Below, in pieces: positions 1 through 6,628 of a stretch of 8,189 nucleotides of DNA. The notes beneath the pieces were generated by a model. It ran no database searches. It had not been told where the DNA came from and saw only the letters and a list, made by a program, of their open reading frames with translations. The stretch is taken from NCBI GenBank assembly GCA_003140785.1, contig PLKY01000157.1:1-8189 (forward strand), in the 5' to 3' direction. The position numbers and the translations under genes are program-made. The stretch comes from Acidobacteriaceae bacterium (lineage in GTDB: Bacteria; Acidobacteriota; Terriglobia; Terriglobales; Acidobacteriaceae). Each line of letters starts with the position of its first letter. Within the stretch, counting starts at the first letter, position 1.

Positions 1-1
1 T

Positions 2-130
2 ACAGTTTATAACACAGTAGTATTAGAACTCGTGGAATCACAGAAGGCCAGGATCAAGGTCAGTAATGTGAAATCGAAGATCACACGCGTGCTTACGACC
101 GAAGATGACGTCAAAAAGCTAACATCTTAG
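2..130 (+). CDS. C-terminal tail of an unidentified protein (5' end outside window)
   Basis: An open frame runs from the window edge to a TAG stop, giving the last 42 residues of a protein that begins upstream. The tail reads like real protein: a hydrophobic start (VVLELVES), a basic middle (KARIKVSNVKSKITRV), and a short acidic/basic end closing in TEDDVKKLTS. I recognise no motif and assign no function. The stop lies only 12 bases before the ATG of the HELRH protein and the strand is the same, so it is probably the upstream member of the same operon. An open run of 42 codons can occur by chance, so the call rests mainly on the tight spacing and the amino acid pattern. Confidence 0.5.
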   Translation, partial: TVYNTVVLELVESQKARIKVSNVKSKITRVLTTEDDVKKLTS

Positions 131-142
131 GGCTAGGATCAA

Positions 143-832
143 ATGTTTCGGGTAATCCAAATTGATCCAGAAACGTTAGCGATTCAATTGAATGCGGGTG
201 CGATTTCAGCACACTCTCGCGGTGTGGATATCTTCAACTTCGTCGACAAGGCGCGGGTCGACGGCATCCTGTCACCTCTGCTCGCGGCCAATAGCACGGG
301 CGACATGGATCTCTTGAGCTTCGGCACTTCGTACCTTCATGAGCTTCGACACTTCGCTGATCTATTATTGACTCCTTTTGGTTTTTACCGAATACGCACA
401 GCATTTGAGTTTTTCAAAAACCTACCGTATCTGGTTTTTGTCTCGGACGATAAAATCCCTGTTCCACTTATGTCTGGAATGGACCCAATCACTCGAGCAG
501 CGATTGGACTAGGGGCTGGTTTTGAGAAATCGGTAGCTTATCGATTAGGGTCAACTTCATTCAGTCGTGTTCGCGTGATTAACGCTGAGAACCATTACGA
601 TCCCGCAAATTCTTCGATTAGATATGGCGGTGATCGGATATTAGAAGCGCTTGCATACATTACCCAATTTGAATTCCTGTTTCAAAAGTGCGACACACCT
701 GAAGCCCGTCATCACTTCAGCAGCTTCTTCCATTTGTTTGAAGGATCGGAGTTCGATCTTGCGTATCGCTGGTTCATTCCGGATTGTCACAAAATGCACC
801 CGGTGAAACCATGCCAAACAATACGCTCATGA
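143..832 (+). CDS. Uncharacterised protein with HELRH (HExxH) zinc-metallohydrolase signature
   Basis: This 229-residue protein is not one I can place in a named family. Residues 66-70 read HELRH, an exact HExxH pattern in a helix-like context (YLHELRHFADLLLTPFG). In zinc metallopeptidases of this type the two histidines bind zinc and the glutamate is the general base. A gluzincin needs a third, downstream glutamate ligand. The best candidate is E168 in the helix-like RILEALAYITQFEF; E177 is the alternative. No signal peptide or membrane span is evident, so it is probably cytoplasmic. The start is ATG preceded by an AGG at 135-137 with five-base spacing. Its 3' end overlaps the next gene by 22 bases, which suggests translational coupling. 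The base composition is AT-richer than the ilv genes; a hand-counted 60-base stretch near 361 is about 32% GC. Protease activity is inferred from the motif alone. Confidence 0.8.
   Translation: MFRVIQIDPETLAIQLNAGAISAHSRGVDIFNFVDKARVDGILSPLLAANSTGDMDLLSFGTSYLHELRHFADLLLTPFGFYRIRTAFEFFKNLPYLVFVSDDKIPVPLMSGMDPITRAAIGLGAGFEKSVAYRLGSTSFSRVRVINAENHYDPANSSIRYGGDRILEALAYITQFEFLFQKCDTPEARHHFSSFFHLFEGSEFDLAYRWFIPDCHKMHPVKPCQTIRS
802..806 (+). promoter_or_regulatory. Ribosome binding site deciding the start of the 394-residue gene
   Basis: GGTGA, part of the AGGAGGTGAT anti-SD complement, lies four bases before the ATG at 811. It favours that start over an in-frame TTG at 784 and over the ATG at 829, which forms an ATGA overlap with the preceding stop. 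Confidence 0.45.
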
Positions 833-1995
833 TGGCAATTCTATTTGCGAGTTTATGTGGATCTATTCCTGTGACGGTTCCGCCCAGTTCAACCCTTCGC
901 CGACGTCAATTGCGATCACGCGACGTTGGGGAAAAGCTTCCGTCGGTGCGTTATCACGGTTTAGTCGGTCACTTCAAAGAGAGTCCGAGGTCCTCCATCG
1001 AGGATCCCGACGAAGCGTTTGAACTTGTCAATGCTGCATGTCAAAGTCTCTTTGGCCTTGGCATTGTCGAAGAAATCGAAGAGGATCTGCAATTCTCCCA
1101 AAGCTTCGTGGAAATGTACAGACAGGTGGGACCAGAGGCTACCGGCGTAGCAGCACAATTAGACCCTATTCCGATGCTTTCCGAGTTAACCGAATATCGG
1201 AGGCGGCTGTTTAATACCTTCAAAAGTGATCCACAATTGTTTTGTACCTCACAAGGGTTCTATGAGCAAACAGCTCCTAACCTACGTCCATCATTCATCT
1301 ATCACAACTCTCATGGAATTCATCTACCAGATGGTGTCAGCTATTCGCGTCTGCCAGGCCAATTGATTGCTCTGTTTGATAGACGTCTGAGGCCCCCGAA
1401 GAAGTCGCTTCGGTTTCCCGAGCCAATATCCGTGGCCTACGCGACGTGGTGTCCCCTAGTCGGCGACAACGGATCACGCATTGAAGGCTTTTCGACCGTT
1501 ATCGAGGACAGAGAGCGAGGAATAGGATACGTACAGAATAATCAACTGGCTTCTCGACAAGGCGTGTACAGCCTACTTGCGCCGCTGTTTCGCTGGATTC
1601 TGTACGGCAATAAATCGCGGAACATTTCGGAGGCTGAGAACGACCGTTGGCCCGCCGCACTTGGTCTTGACGATAGTAGGTTTGTCATAGACCCGTTCTA
1701 CGAGGAGGCTGAGGATATTAGCCTGCCGGATGCCTTTCTGGAGTTCTTCGGTCGGAGCGAAAACTATTGTGACGTTTGCGGAGCCAAGGCGACTGCCACT
1801 AATTCATATTTGGTCTCCGCGCGAACCATGCGCCAGAACCAAGCCGTGGTGAAATACTACCGAGCGCGTGGCGCCGATTTCGAGTTCCAACTCCTGAAGC
1901 TAGATTGGTCAGATTGGCTTGTATGCCGGGCAGACATGGAACGGTTCAATTTGTCGATCCCGCGACGCACCTCCGCAGATCCGATCTCTCGATGA
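811..1995 (+). CDS. Uncharacterised 394-residue protein with a late CxxC pair
   Basis: I do not recognise this protein. Starting at ATG 811 it has 394 residues; a TTG at 784 would give 403, and the ATG at 829 would give 388. After a short hydrophobic stretch (MAILFASLCGSIPVTV), probably too short and polar to be a firm signal peptide, it becomes a mixed soluble-looking protein. Near the C-terminus there is a CDVC pair (C320, C323), followed about 49 residues later by a lone cysteine in WLVC (C372). This resembles part of a metal-binding or disulfide knuckle, but a fourth ligand is not obvious. The middle holds conserved-looking aromatic and glycine-rich stretches (YATWCPLVGDNG, GIGYVQNNQ). 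It overlaps the HELRH gene by 22 bases on the same strand, so the two are probably made together and may act together. The operon appears to end here. Confidence 0.8.
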   Translation: MPNNTLMMAILFASLCGSIPVTVPPSSTLRRRQLRSRDVGEKLPSVRYHGLVGHFKESPRSSIEDPDEAFELVNAACQSLFGLGIVEEIEEDLQFSQSFVEMYRQVGPEATGVAAQLDPIPMLSELTEYRRRLFNTFKSDPQLFCTSQGFYEQTAPNLRPSFIYHNSHGIHLPDGVSYSRLPGQLIALFDRRLRPPKKSLRFPEPISVAYATWCPLVGDNGSRIEGFSTVIEDRERGIGYVQNNQLASRQGVYSLLAPLFRWILYGNKSRNISEAENDRWPAALGLDDSRFVIDPFYEEAEDISLPDAFLEFFGRSENYCDVCGAKATATNSYLVSARTMRQNQAVVKYYRARGADFEFQLLKLDWSDWLVCRADMERFNLSIPRRTSADPISR

Positions 1996-2307
1996 AGCGC
2001 TCGCGATATTCCCGAGAAGAGCTCAAATGCCGAAGGCCGCATGGGCGACAAGAAGTGATGTAGATCTGCCGCCTTCATTGCAGAGAATTTCAAGCTCACA
2101 GCGCACAATTGATGCTAGGCCAAAGCGCGGAAGCTGAGAGCTAACATCGCAAAGCTGCTAAGTCCTTTGCCGAGAGAACTTTCGCCATAAGCGATTGATT
2201 CGATTAAGGTTAGCGTAAGGTATTGATAAAGCTAAGTCCAATGGGCAGAGATATTTAGCAAGAAACGAGGGGGAGGGGTAGGCCGGTAATTTGGCAGAGA
2301 GCGAGTG
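1996..2307. other. Convergent intergenic region without a supportable gene
   Basis: This stretch separates the 3' ends of the plus-strand unknown operon and the minus-strand ilv operon. Short open frames exist on both strands, but none has a convincing ribosome site or protein-like composition. It contains an AT-rich part (about 2190-2265), a purine-rich run (about 2267-2280, GAGGGGGAGGGG), and two copies of GCTAAGTCC at 2157-2165 and 2231-2239. I see no tRNA, no clear promoter and no U-tailed terminator for the plus-strand operon. Confidence 0.6.
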
Positions 2308-2334
2308 TCCCACCCAAGCCGAGCCTGGGTGGGA
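2308..2334 (-). terminator. GC-rich hairpin just after ilvC (probable 3' end/terminator of the ilv operon)
   Basis: TCCCACCCA (2308-2316) and TGGGTGGGA (2326-2334) form a perfect nine-base-pair stem around a nine-base loop that can add a small inner GC pairing. It begins seven bases past the ilvC stop codon. No uridine run follows on either strand, so it is either a non-canonical terminator or an RNA 3'-end stabiliser. Being symmetrical, it could also serve the convergent plus-strand operon. Confidence 0.5.
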
Positions 2335-2341
2335 GTCGTCA

Positions 2342-3364
2342 TTAGCGTGTCTTGGCAACTTCCTCCACGGTGACCGGATCGAGGAAGGGCATCGAAGCAC
2401 GCAGCTTCTTCCCGACAATCTCGACCGGATGCTTGGCTTCTGCTTCGCGAAACGCCAAGAACTCCTTGCGTCCGGAGTTCTGGTCGGCCAGGAAGCGCTT
2501 GGCAAAGCTTCCGTCCTGAATCTCCTTCAGGATCGCCTTCATCGCCTTCTTGCTTTCATCGTTGATCACGCGCGGCCCGGAAACATAGTCGCCCCACTCC
2601 GCAGTATCCGAAATCGAATAGCGCATGTAAGCAAGACCGCCCCGATAGATGAGGTCGACAATCAGCTTGAGCTCGTGCAGCACTTCGAAATACGCGCTCT
2701 CCTCCTGATAGCCGGCTTCAACGAGCGTCTCGTATCCAGCCTTGATCAGCGCGCTGACGCCGCCGCAAAGCACAGCCTGCTCGCCGAAGAGATCCGTCTC
2801 CGTCTCCTCCTTGAATGTCGTCTCCAGCACTCCAGCGCGCGTGCAGCCGATGCCTTTGAGATAGCTGAGAGTAAGTGAATGAGCCTTGCCCGTCGCATCC
2901 TGATGCACAGCAATCAATCCCGGCACGCCGCCGCCTTCAGTGAAGACTTCGCGCACGCGATGCCCCGGCGCCTTCGGCGCGGCCATGCCGACATCGATGC
3001 CTGCAGCCGGAGTGATGGTCTTGAAATGGATGTTGAAACCGTGAGCGAAAAGCAGCAGCTTGCTGGCGGACAGATTGGGCGCGATCTCATCGGCGTAGAG
3101 TTTTGCCGCCGTTTGATCCGGGACGAGAACCATGACCACGTCCGCCCACTTGGTGACGGCGGGGACAGTATCAACTTCAAGGCCAGCCTTCTGTGCCTTC
3201 GCAATCGATTTGGAGTTTGCAGCCAATCCCACTTTGACCTGGACTCCTGAGTCTTTCAGGTTGAGCGAGTGGGCGTGTCCCTGAGAGCCGTAGCCAATAA
3301 TGGCGACCTTTTTGGCTTGAATAAGTGTGAGATCGGCGTCGTGATCGTAGTAAGTCTTAGCCAT
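2342..3364 (-). CDS. ilvC: Ketol-acid reductoisomerase, class I
   Basis: It catalyses the Mg2+-dependent isomerisation and NAD(P)H reduction of 2-acetolactate or 2-aceto-2-hydroxybutyrate to the 2,3-dihydroxyacids, the second common step of valine and isoleucine synthesis, in the cytoplasm. The 340-residue length fits the short class I form. The N-terminal Rossmann domain carries GYGSQGHAH at 24-32 and a cofactor-specificity loop with ANSKS at 49-53, whose serines suit NADPH. H108 lies in FAHGFNIHF. The C-terminal knotted domain has the metal ligands D191 and E195 (ETDLFGEQ), E227 and E231 (YFEVLHELK), and the substrate-binding S252 (SISDTAEWG). The start is ATG; AAAGGAAAA lies rather far upstream, so the ribosome site is weak. 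It is the last gene of the ilv operon, 76 bases after the PH-domain gene and followed by a hairpin. Nothing looks damaged. Confidence 0.98.
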   Translation of the reverse strand: MAKTYYDHDADLTLIQAKKVAIIGYGSQGHAHSLNLKDSGVQVKVGLAANSKSIAKAQKAGLEVDTVPAVTKWADVVMVLVPDQTAAKLYADEIAPNLSASKLLLFAHGFNIHFKTITPAAGIDVGMAAPKAPGHRVREVFTEGGGVPGLIAVHQDATGKAHSLTLSYLKGIGCTRAGVLETTFKEETETDLFGEQAVLCGGVSALIKAGYETLVEAGYQEESAYFEVLHELKLIVDLIYRGGLAYMRYSISDTAEWGDYVSGPRVINDESKKAMKAILKEIQDGSFAKRFLADQNSGRKEFLAFREAEAKHPVEIVGKKLRASMPFLDPVTVEEVAKTR

Positions 3365-3440
3365 GTTGTTCTCGAGTTTTCCTTTGCGTACAGGTTGGGA
3401 ATTTCTTTGCGGATTAGTGGTGCAAAGCCCGATGGTGTTG

Positions 3441-4058
3441 TTACGCCTTGACGAATGTAGTCAGGCTGCGTCGAGCGCGTTCGCGAAGCTGGCAATCTCG
3501 CAGTTCATCGGCGAGAGCTTCCAGGTGAGGCACTCCGTAAATCGAAAAGTTCTCAAGCTCCGCATCGGAAGAGTAGAGGTGCAGAGAGGATTGGCCCAGA
3601 AGACGGCTCCCGATGGGCTTGCGCAATTCGAAATGGTCGATGCGAAACAGCTCCAGCGATTCCTGAACCTTGGAAAGCAGACCGCGTTCGAGCTTGATTC
3701 TCTGCGTGGTGATTCGATAGTGGACACGCCGGCTTTTAGTGTAGAAGACCAGGCAAATGAGAGCGAAGGCCACGACGAAGAAAAGGCATAGATACAGAAC
3801 GTACGAATCAGACCGTTCGATGTATCCCGCCTTCATGGCGTACCCCACAGCCGCCGTTACGGCAATCACAGTGAGAAACGGCAGGAGTTGGCCGACGGTG
3901 TAGATCAGCGCCGGATGACCGACGAACAGATCGCGCTCAGTCTCGCCCTCTTTGGCGGCAGCGAACTGGGTCAGGTCAGAGTTGCAGAATCGGCACTTAA
4001 TTGCGACGGCCTTGATGGTCTCTCCGCAGAAAGGGCAGGCTTTGCTGTCCGGGTCCAT
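3441..4058 (-). CDS. Zinc-ribbon and bacterial PH-domain membrane protein
   Basis: This 205-residue protein has three parts. The N-terminus is a compact zinc ribbon with two knuckles, CPFC (C8, C11) and CRFC (C22, C25). Two hydrophobic segments, about residues 51-75 and 85-106, look like a transmembrane hairpin. The remainder, about 107-190, matches the bacterial PH domain type seen in YdbS/YdbT-like proteins (formerly DUF304): YRITTQRIKLERGLLSK, then a strand pair ending IDHFEL, then GSRLLGQSSLHLYSSD. The predicted layout places both ribbon and PH domain on the same, probably cytoplasmic, side. The role is unknown; PH-like domains of this group are thought to mediate membrane-associated interactions. 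The start is ATG with a strong AAAGGAG (complement of 4065-4071) six bases upstream. It lies between ilvN and ilvC with spacers of 53 and 76 bases, so it is presumably co-transcribed with biosynthetic genes, though no pathway role is evident. Confidence 0.88.
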   Translation of the reverse strand: MDPDSKACPFCGETIKAVAIKCRFCNSDLTQFAAAKEGETERDLFVGHPALIYTVGQLLPFLTVIAVTAAVGYAMKAGYIERSDSYVLYLCLFFVVAFALICLVFYTKSRRVHYRITTQRIKLERGLLSKVQESLELFRIDHFELRKPIGSRLLGQSSLHLYSSDAELENFSIYGVPHLEALADELRDCQLRERARRSLTTFVKA

Positions 4059-4111
4059 GATTCGCTCCTTTCAGGTGAGGATACCAATGCAAGGTGTGGC
4101 CGGCGTGAATG

Positions 4112-4702
4112 CTACGCGGGCTCGATGTCCGCGCTTTCTTCAACGGCATTGGCGGGGTCGTCTTCGGACACCGGCCTTTCGGCGGCTCCAGCGCCCATCG
4201 CTCGGAGCACGCGGCTGGTGTGATGGCCGCGGCGCATTGTCATTTTGCCGCTGCGGCAGATTTCAAGAATACGCTCCTCGCCCTCGTTCAACACTTGAAT
4301 GAGCCCTTCGATCTTGCTCTCGACGCCGGTCATCTCAATCATCAGCGATTCAGGCGCGAGATCGACAATACGTGCCCGAAAAACCTCAACCAGTTCGAAA
4401 ATCTGAGACCGATTTTGTGGCGTTGCGGCAACCTTAATCAGCGCGAGTTCCCGCGTGACCGAAGGCGCCTGTGCGATGTCGTCAACGTCCACGACATTTT
4501 CCAGTTTGAATAGGCTCGCTTGAATGCGATGTCCTGCTTCAGCCGAAGCCTCGCATACGAGCGTGAGGCGCGAGAGCCCTGGGCGCTCGCTGCGCCCCAC
4601 CGTCAGCGAGTTGATGTTTATGTTCAGACGGCGAAAGAGCGATGCCACGCGCGTGAGCACGCCAGGCAGGTCTTCAACGTATGCAACGAATGTATGCAGC
4701 AT
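4112..4702 (-). CDS. ilvN: Acetolactate synthase small (regulatory) subunit
   Basis: This is the regulatory partner of IlvB; in the family it stimulates the catalytic subunit and usually confers valine feedback inhibition. Residues 1 to about 76 form the ACT domain, with the characteristic HTFVAYVEDLPGVLTRV start and RRLNININSLTVG segment that in homologues bind the effector. The second domain follows (about 80-160), containing ELALIKVAA, RARIVDLAPESLMIEMTG and ILEICRSGKMTMRRG. A tail of roughly 30 residues rich in Ala, Glu and Asp makes it longer (196 residues) than the compact enterobacterial subunits of about 160. I chose ATG at 4702 because GAGG lies six bases upstream; an in-frame TTG at 4714 would sit inside a repeat and overlap that site. 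It follows ilvB after an unusually repeat-rich 114-base spacer. By the family it could be called ilvN or ilvH. Confidence 0.95.
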   Translation of the reverse strand: MLHTFVAYVEDLPGVLTRVASLFRRLNININSLTVGRSERPGLSRLTLVCEASAEAGHRIQASLFKLENVVDVDDIAQAPSVTRELALIKVAATPQNRSQIFELVEVFRARIVDLAPESLMIEMTGVESKIEGLIQVLNEGEERILEICRSGKMTMRRGHHTSRVLRAMGAGAAERPVSEDDPANAVEESADIEPA

Positions 4703-4708
4703 GATAAG

Positions 4709-4713
4709 CCTCA
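4709..4713 (-). promoter_or_regulatory. Ribosome binding site that decides the ilvN start
   Basis: On the minus strand this reads TGAGG, with GAGG ending six bases before the ATG at 4702. It directly abuts the heptamer repeat arm at 4713-4740, so folding of the repeats would place a hairpin right at the edge of the site. Confidence 0.55.
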
Positions 4714-4740
4714 AGTTCTCAGTTGTCAGTTCTCAGTTAC
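4713..4740. repeat. Heptanucleotide repeat cluster, arm 1 (CAGTTNT units)
   Basis: Four consecutive seven-base units lie here: AAGTTCT, CAGTTGT, CAGTTCT, CAGTTAC. The phase is exact, and AGTTCTCAGTT recurs at 4714 and 4728. The cluster is the inverted partner of the one at 4780-4814: CAGTTGTCAGTT (4720-4731) is perfectly complementary to 4789-4800, and 4720-4738 pairs 16 of 19 positions with 4796-4814. Confidence 0.8.
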
Positions 4741-4779
4741 CTCGCAACAATGATCCGCTGCCGCACCTTGACGCCATTG

Positions 4780-4814
4780 ACAACCGACAACTGACAACTG
4801 TTCACTGACAACTG
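4780..4814. repeat. Heptanucleotide repeat cluster, arm 2 (ACAACTG units)
   Basis: Five consecutive seven-base units lie here: ACAACCG, ACAACTG, ACAACTG, TTCACTG, ACAACTG. ACAACTG is the reverse complement of the CAGTTGT unit in the other cluster, so the spacer carries the same repeat family in opposite orientations, separated by 39 bases of unrelated sequence. The cluster ends two bases short of the ilvB stop codon. Confidence 0.8.
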
Positions 4815-4816
4815 TT

Positions 4817-6583
4817 TCACAGGTCTTCCGGTGACTCGAGCAGCGGGTCATGATCTGGGCGACGAATCATTTCATGCAAAGCAGAGCCGGCAGGAATCAT
4901 CGGGTATACCGAATCTTCTTTTTCAACCAGGAAATTGATCAGGAAAGCGCCGGGGGCCGTGCGCGCCTCATGGACGGCGGATTCGACTTCAGCTCGTGTG
5001 CGGACGGCACGTCCAGAAATGCCATGCGCGTCGGCAAGCTTGACGAAATCCGGGCTGACCAGCGGAGTCGATTCATAGTTGCGCTCGTAGAAAAACTCCT
5101 GCCACTGGCGCACCATGCCGAGATAGCCGTTGTTGATGATCGCGATATTGATCTTGAGCTTCTCTTGCACAATCGTAGAAAGCTCGGCCGCTGTCATTTG
5201 GAAGCCGCCATCGCCGGCGATGACCCAGACTTCTTTCTCGGGACATGCAGTTTTCGCGCCGATCGCCGCGGGCAACGCGAATCCCATGGTTCCGAGGCCG
5301 CCCGAAGTGATGAGCGAGCGCGGCTTCTCGTGGTGGAAGTATTGCGCCTCCCACATCTGATGCTGGCCTACGTCGGTCACGACGACTGCCTCGCCTTCCG
5401 TAATGCGCCATAGATCATGCACCACGTGGGCGGCATAGAGATGACCATCATCGGGCAAGTTCTTAATGTCGCGCACCGCGCTTGCGCCCTTGCTGGCCTC
5501 GATGGTCTTGAGCCAGGCGCTGCCATCGCGGCCACCGATCCGAGGCAGCAATTCCTCCAGCACCTCGCGCAGATCGCCCACGAGTGCGACATCGACCTTG
5601 ACGTTTTTGTTGATTTCAGCAGGATCGACCTCTATATGAATCTTCTTCGCCTTCGTCGCGTAAGAAGCCAGTGTGCCCGTCACTCGGTCGTCGAAGCGCA
5701 TGCCGCATGCGATCAGTAGATCGGCTTCCTGAATGGCATGGTTCACCCACGCTTCGCCGTGCATGCCCATCATGCCCAGGTTGAGCGGATGCGATGCGGG
5801 GAAGGCTCCGAGGCCGAGCAGCGTGAGAGCCACGGGAATCTGCGTGCGCTCAGCGAGCGTGCGGACCTGTTCCATTGCACCGGATTCAGTTACGCCATGC
5901 CCGGCCAGGATGATGGGGCGCTTTGCATTGCGGATCAGTTCGACGGCACTCTCCAAACCGTGCTGTTCCACATTCAGCATGGGGTGGGGGCGATAGGCGC
6001 GCGGTTTGGCCGTAGCAAAGTCAAAGATCGCCTTGCCTTGCTGCGCGTCTTTGGTGATATCGACCAGCACGGGACCGGGGCGGCCGGAGCGCGCAATCTG
6101 GAACGCCTGACGCAGCGCGGGGGCAATTTCTTCTGTGCGGCTGATGAGAAAGTTGTGTTTGGTCACAGGCAGCGTGATGCCCGTGATATCGACTTCCTGA
6201 AAGGCATCGGTGCCGAGCACCTTGCTCGAGACATTGCCGGTGATGCAGACCATTGGAATCGAATCGAGCATAGCGGTGGCAATTCCGGTTACAAGATTCG
6301 TCGCGCCGGGGCCGCTGGTGGCAATCGCAACGCCGACCTTACCCGAAGCCCGCGCATAGCCGTCAGCCATGTGTGCAGCGCCCTGCTCATGGCGCACCAG
6401 CGTGTGGTGGATGGGAAACTTGCGCAGCGCGTCGTACACGGGCAGAATCGCCCCGCCGGGATAGCCGAAGACGTCCGTGACACCCTCGCCCACCAGCGTG
6501 GCCCACACAATTTCCGATCCCGTCAGGCGCGTGGGTGTGGTGAGGTGGGCGTTTGCTTCCTGCGTGTTTGCGTTGCTTCCCAT
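4817..6583 (-). CDS. ilvB: Acetolactate synthase large (catalytic) subunit
   Basis: This thiamine diphosphate enzyme condenses pyruvate with pyruvate or 2-oxobutyrate, the committed step to valine/leucine and isoleucine. The 588-residue length is typical. The N-terminal TPP-pyrimidine domain has VFGYPGGAILPVYDAL (38-53) and the catalytic glutamate E66 in RHEQGAAHMADGYAR, followed by SGPGATN and the GTDAFQEVD segment (F128, Q129). A central FAD-binding-type domain contains LLGLGAFPASHPLNLGMMGMHG. The C-terminal TPP domain starts its metal-binding motif at GDGG (457) and continues to NNGYLGMVRQWQ (484-495), including W494 at the known herbicide-contact position. The start is ATG with a strong AAAGGAG (complement of 6590-6596) six bases upstream. 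It lies 45 bases after ilvD and before ilvN on the same strand, so the subunits are co-expressed. No defects are seen. Confidence 0.98.
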   Translation of the reverse strand: MGSNANTQEANAHLTTPTRLTGSEIVWATLVGEGVTDVFGYPGGAILPVYDALRKFPIHHTLVRHEQGAAHMADGYARASGKVGVAIATSGPGATNLVTGIATAMLDSIPMVCITGNVSSKVLGTDAFQEVDITGITLPVTKHNFLISRTEEIAPALRQAFQIARSGRPGPVLVDITKDAQQGKAIFDFATAKPRAYRPHPMLNVEQHGLESAVELIRNAKRPIILAGHGVTESGAMEQVRTLAERTQIPVALTLLGLGAFPASHPLNLGMMGMHGEAWVNHAIQEADLLIACGMRFDDRVTGTLASYATKAKKIHIEVDPAEINKNVKVDVALVGDLREVLEELLPRIGGRDGSAWLKTIEASKGASAVRDIKNLPDDGHLYAAHVVHDLWRITEGEAVVVTDVGQHQMWEAQYFHHEKPRSLITSGGLGTMGFALPAAIGAKTACPEKEVWVIAGDGGFQMTAAELSTIVQEKLKINIAIINNGYLGMVRQWQEFFYERNYESTPLVSPDFVKLADAHGISGRAVRTRAEVESAVHEARTAPGAFLINFLVEKEDSVYPMIPAGSALHEMIRRPDHDPLLESPEDL

Positions 6584-6628
6584 GGGGGACTCCTTTGTTC
6601 AAAATCGACGAAAAATCCGCGGCTTCTG

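Noticed and set aside
1919..2137. Small plus-strand frame running past the end of the 394-residue gene, considered as a frameshifted extension or small gene
   Set aside because: Its composition is not protein-like, no ribosome site precedes it, and the upstream gene ends in its own stop without sign of a frame change.
118..2148. Ten-base direct repeat AGCTAACATC at 118-127 and 2139-2148, flanking the two unknown genes, considered as an attachment-site or target duplication
   Set aside because: One or two matching ten-base pairs are expected by chance in 2 kb, and no integrase, transposase or tRNA is present.
2291..2878. Plus-strand open frame of 195 codons opposite ilvC
   Set aside because: It lies almost wholly within the confidently identified ilvC gene and shows no independent ribosome site or recognisable domain.
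3405..3427. CTTTGC/GCAAAG inverted repeat upstream of ilvC, considered as a terminator or attenuator
   Set aside because: The stem is only six base pairs with an eleven-base loop and no U tract, so it is too weak to call.
4703..4714. TTG at 4714 as the ilvN start
   Set aside because: It would overlap the GAGG ribosome site and start inside the repeat; ATG 4702 with six-base spacing fits better and matches the usual MLHTF-type N-terminus.
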